Source: Bacteriovoracaceae bacterium (GTDB lineage: Bacteria > Bdellovibrionota > Bacteriovoracia > Bacteriovoracales > Bacteriovoracaceae). From it: 6,187 bases of DNA. Below the pieces are notes generated by a model. It had not been told where the DNA came from. It worked only from the letters and a program-made list of their open reading frames with translations, and searched no databases. The stretch covers positions 1 through 6,187 of the forward strand of contig JAGLCH010000170.1 of the NCBI GenBank assembly GCA_023146355.1, in the 5' to 3' direction. The position numbers were made by a program, and so were the translations under genes. Position 1 is the stretch's first letter; the number at the start of each line of letters is the position of its first letter. This document shows, piece after piece, positions 5,894 through 6,187 of the stretch.

Positions 5894-6126
5894 GCTTCAG
5901 CACTTGGCCCTAGAACCTACCCGATTGTCTTTATTTTTTATACACTGTCACAATTAAAGGACTAAATGGTCTATTCCTCTTGTTAACTCATTGAAATTAT
6001 TTGGCGCTACAGTTTATCCCGTATTTGGGCCATAGTTCGTAATAAATCTAAGGCCAAACTTATCATATCCTTCAAAAAAAAAGGTATCACGAATCACTTG
6101 TAATGTGACGGCCGATGTTGTGTTTT
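5894..6126 (+). other. Intergenic region with no clear gene
   Basis: About 230 AT-rich bases with stops in all frames at short distances. I see no strong terminator for the upstream gene. TTTGGGCC near 6024-6031 and GGCCAAA near 6052-6058 can pair with one bulge around a loop of about 20 bases, without a T-run. A run of nine A lies near 6074-6082. No RNA gene is recognisable. Confidence 0.5.
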
Positions 6127-6187
6127 ATGGAAGACGAGCAAAGGTTATTAAAGAAAGTGTTGAAAAAAGCCGATTCACAGATATACC
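6127..6187 (+). CDS. Possible start of a gene cut by the window edge
   Basis: From the ATG at 6127 the frame is open to the edge for 20 codons and reads MEDEQRLLKKVLKKADSQIY, a charged, helix-prone start with no signal peptide. An in-frame ATG at 6115 would add four residues. Neither start has a good ribosome site. Too little is present to name a product. Confidence 0.3.
   Translation, partial: MEDEQRLLKKVLKKADSQIY

Noticed and set aside
6024..6058. Possible terminator or small RNA after the DnaA-family gene
   Set aside because: The stem has a bulge and a long loop, and no T-run follows.
6087..6185. Minus-strand frame open from the right edge for about 32 codons
   Set aside because: It has no family signal and could arise by chance; the plus-strand frame from 6127 looks more like a true N-terminus.

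Overview
The window looks like chromosomal DNA of a free-living Gram-negative bacterium with AT-rich, compact gene organisation. An outer-membrane barrel candidate, a lipoprotein and Sec signal peptides indicate a double membrane. The short GTAAG/CTTAC half-sites upstream of lexA recall the TTAC/GTAA-type SOS box described for Bdellovibrio, so a Bdellovibrionota member (perhaps a Bacteriovorax/Halobacteriovorax relative) is my best guess. This is inference, not proof. I see no tRNA, rRNA, CRISPR array, insertion sequence or phage gene.

Layout: (1) 25-1421, plus strand: a small outer-membrane beta-barrel candidate whose stop overlaps the start of a lipoprotein with two fibronectin-III-like domains. 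(2) 3157-1405, minus strand: a lexA-dinB SOS operon, the SOS repressor followed after one base by DNA polymerase IV. Its 3' end overlaps the lipoprotein gene tail to tail by 17 bp. (3) 3158-3343: a divergent intergenic region with a cluster of repeated GTAAG/CTTAC half-sites next to lexA, probably LexA operators, and a long hairpin next to the other gene. (4) 3344-4066: a secreted protein of unknown function with a strong ribosome binding site and a textbook terminator. (5) 4214-4693: bcp, a PrxQ-type thiol peroxidase. (6) 4772-5893: a DnaA-family AAA+ protein with its own likely promoter. (7) 5894-6187: mostly non-coding, with a possible gene start at the right edge.

The most notable gene is the DnaA-family protein. 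It lacks DnaA domains I and II, starts with a sliding-clamp-binding-like motif (QLGLGF) placed as in Hda, has a modified Walker B and no obvious arginine finger, yet keeps a complete DnaA domain IV with most DNA-contact residues. It therefore looks like a hybrid of Hda (clamp-bound DnaA inactivator) and DnaA (box-binding initiator), and is the best candidate here for an undescribed regulator of replication initiation. Together with the SOS operon, much of the window concerns control of DNA replication and damage tolerance. Pol IV in the same window carries a similar clamp motif (QLELPL).
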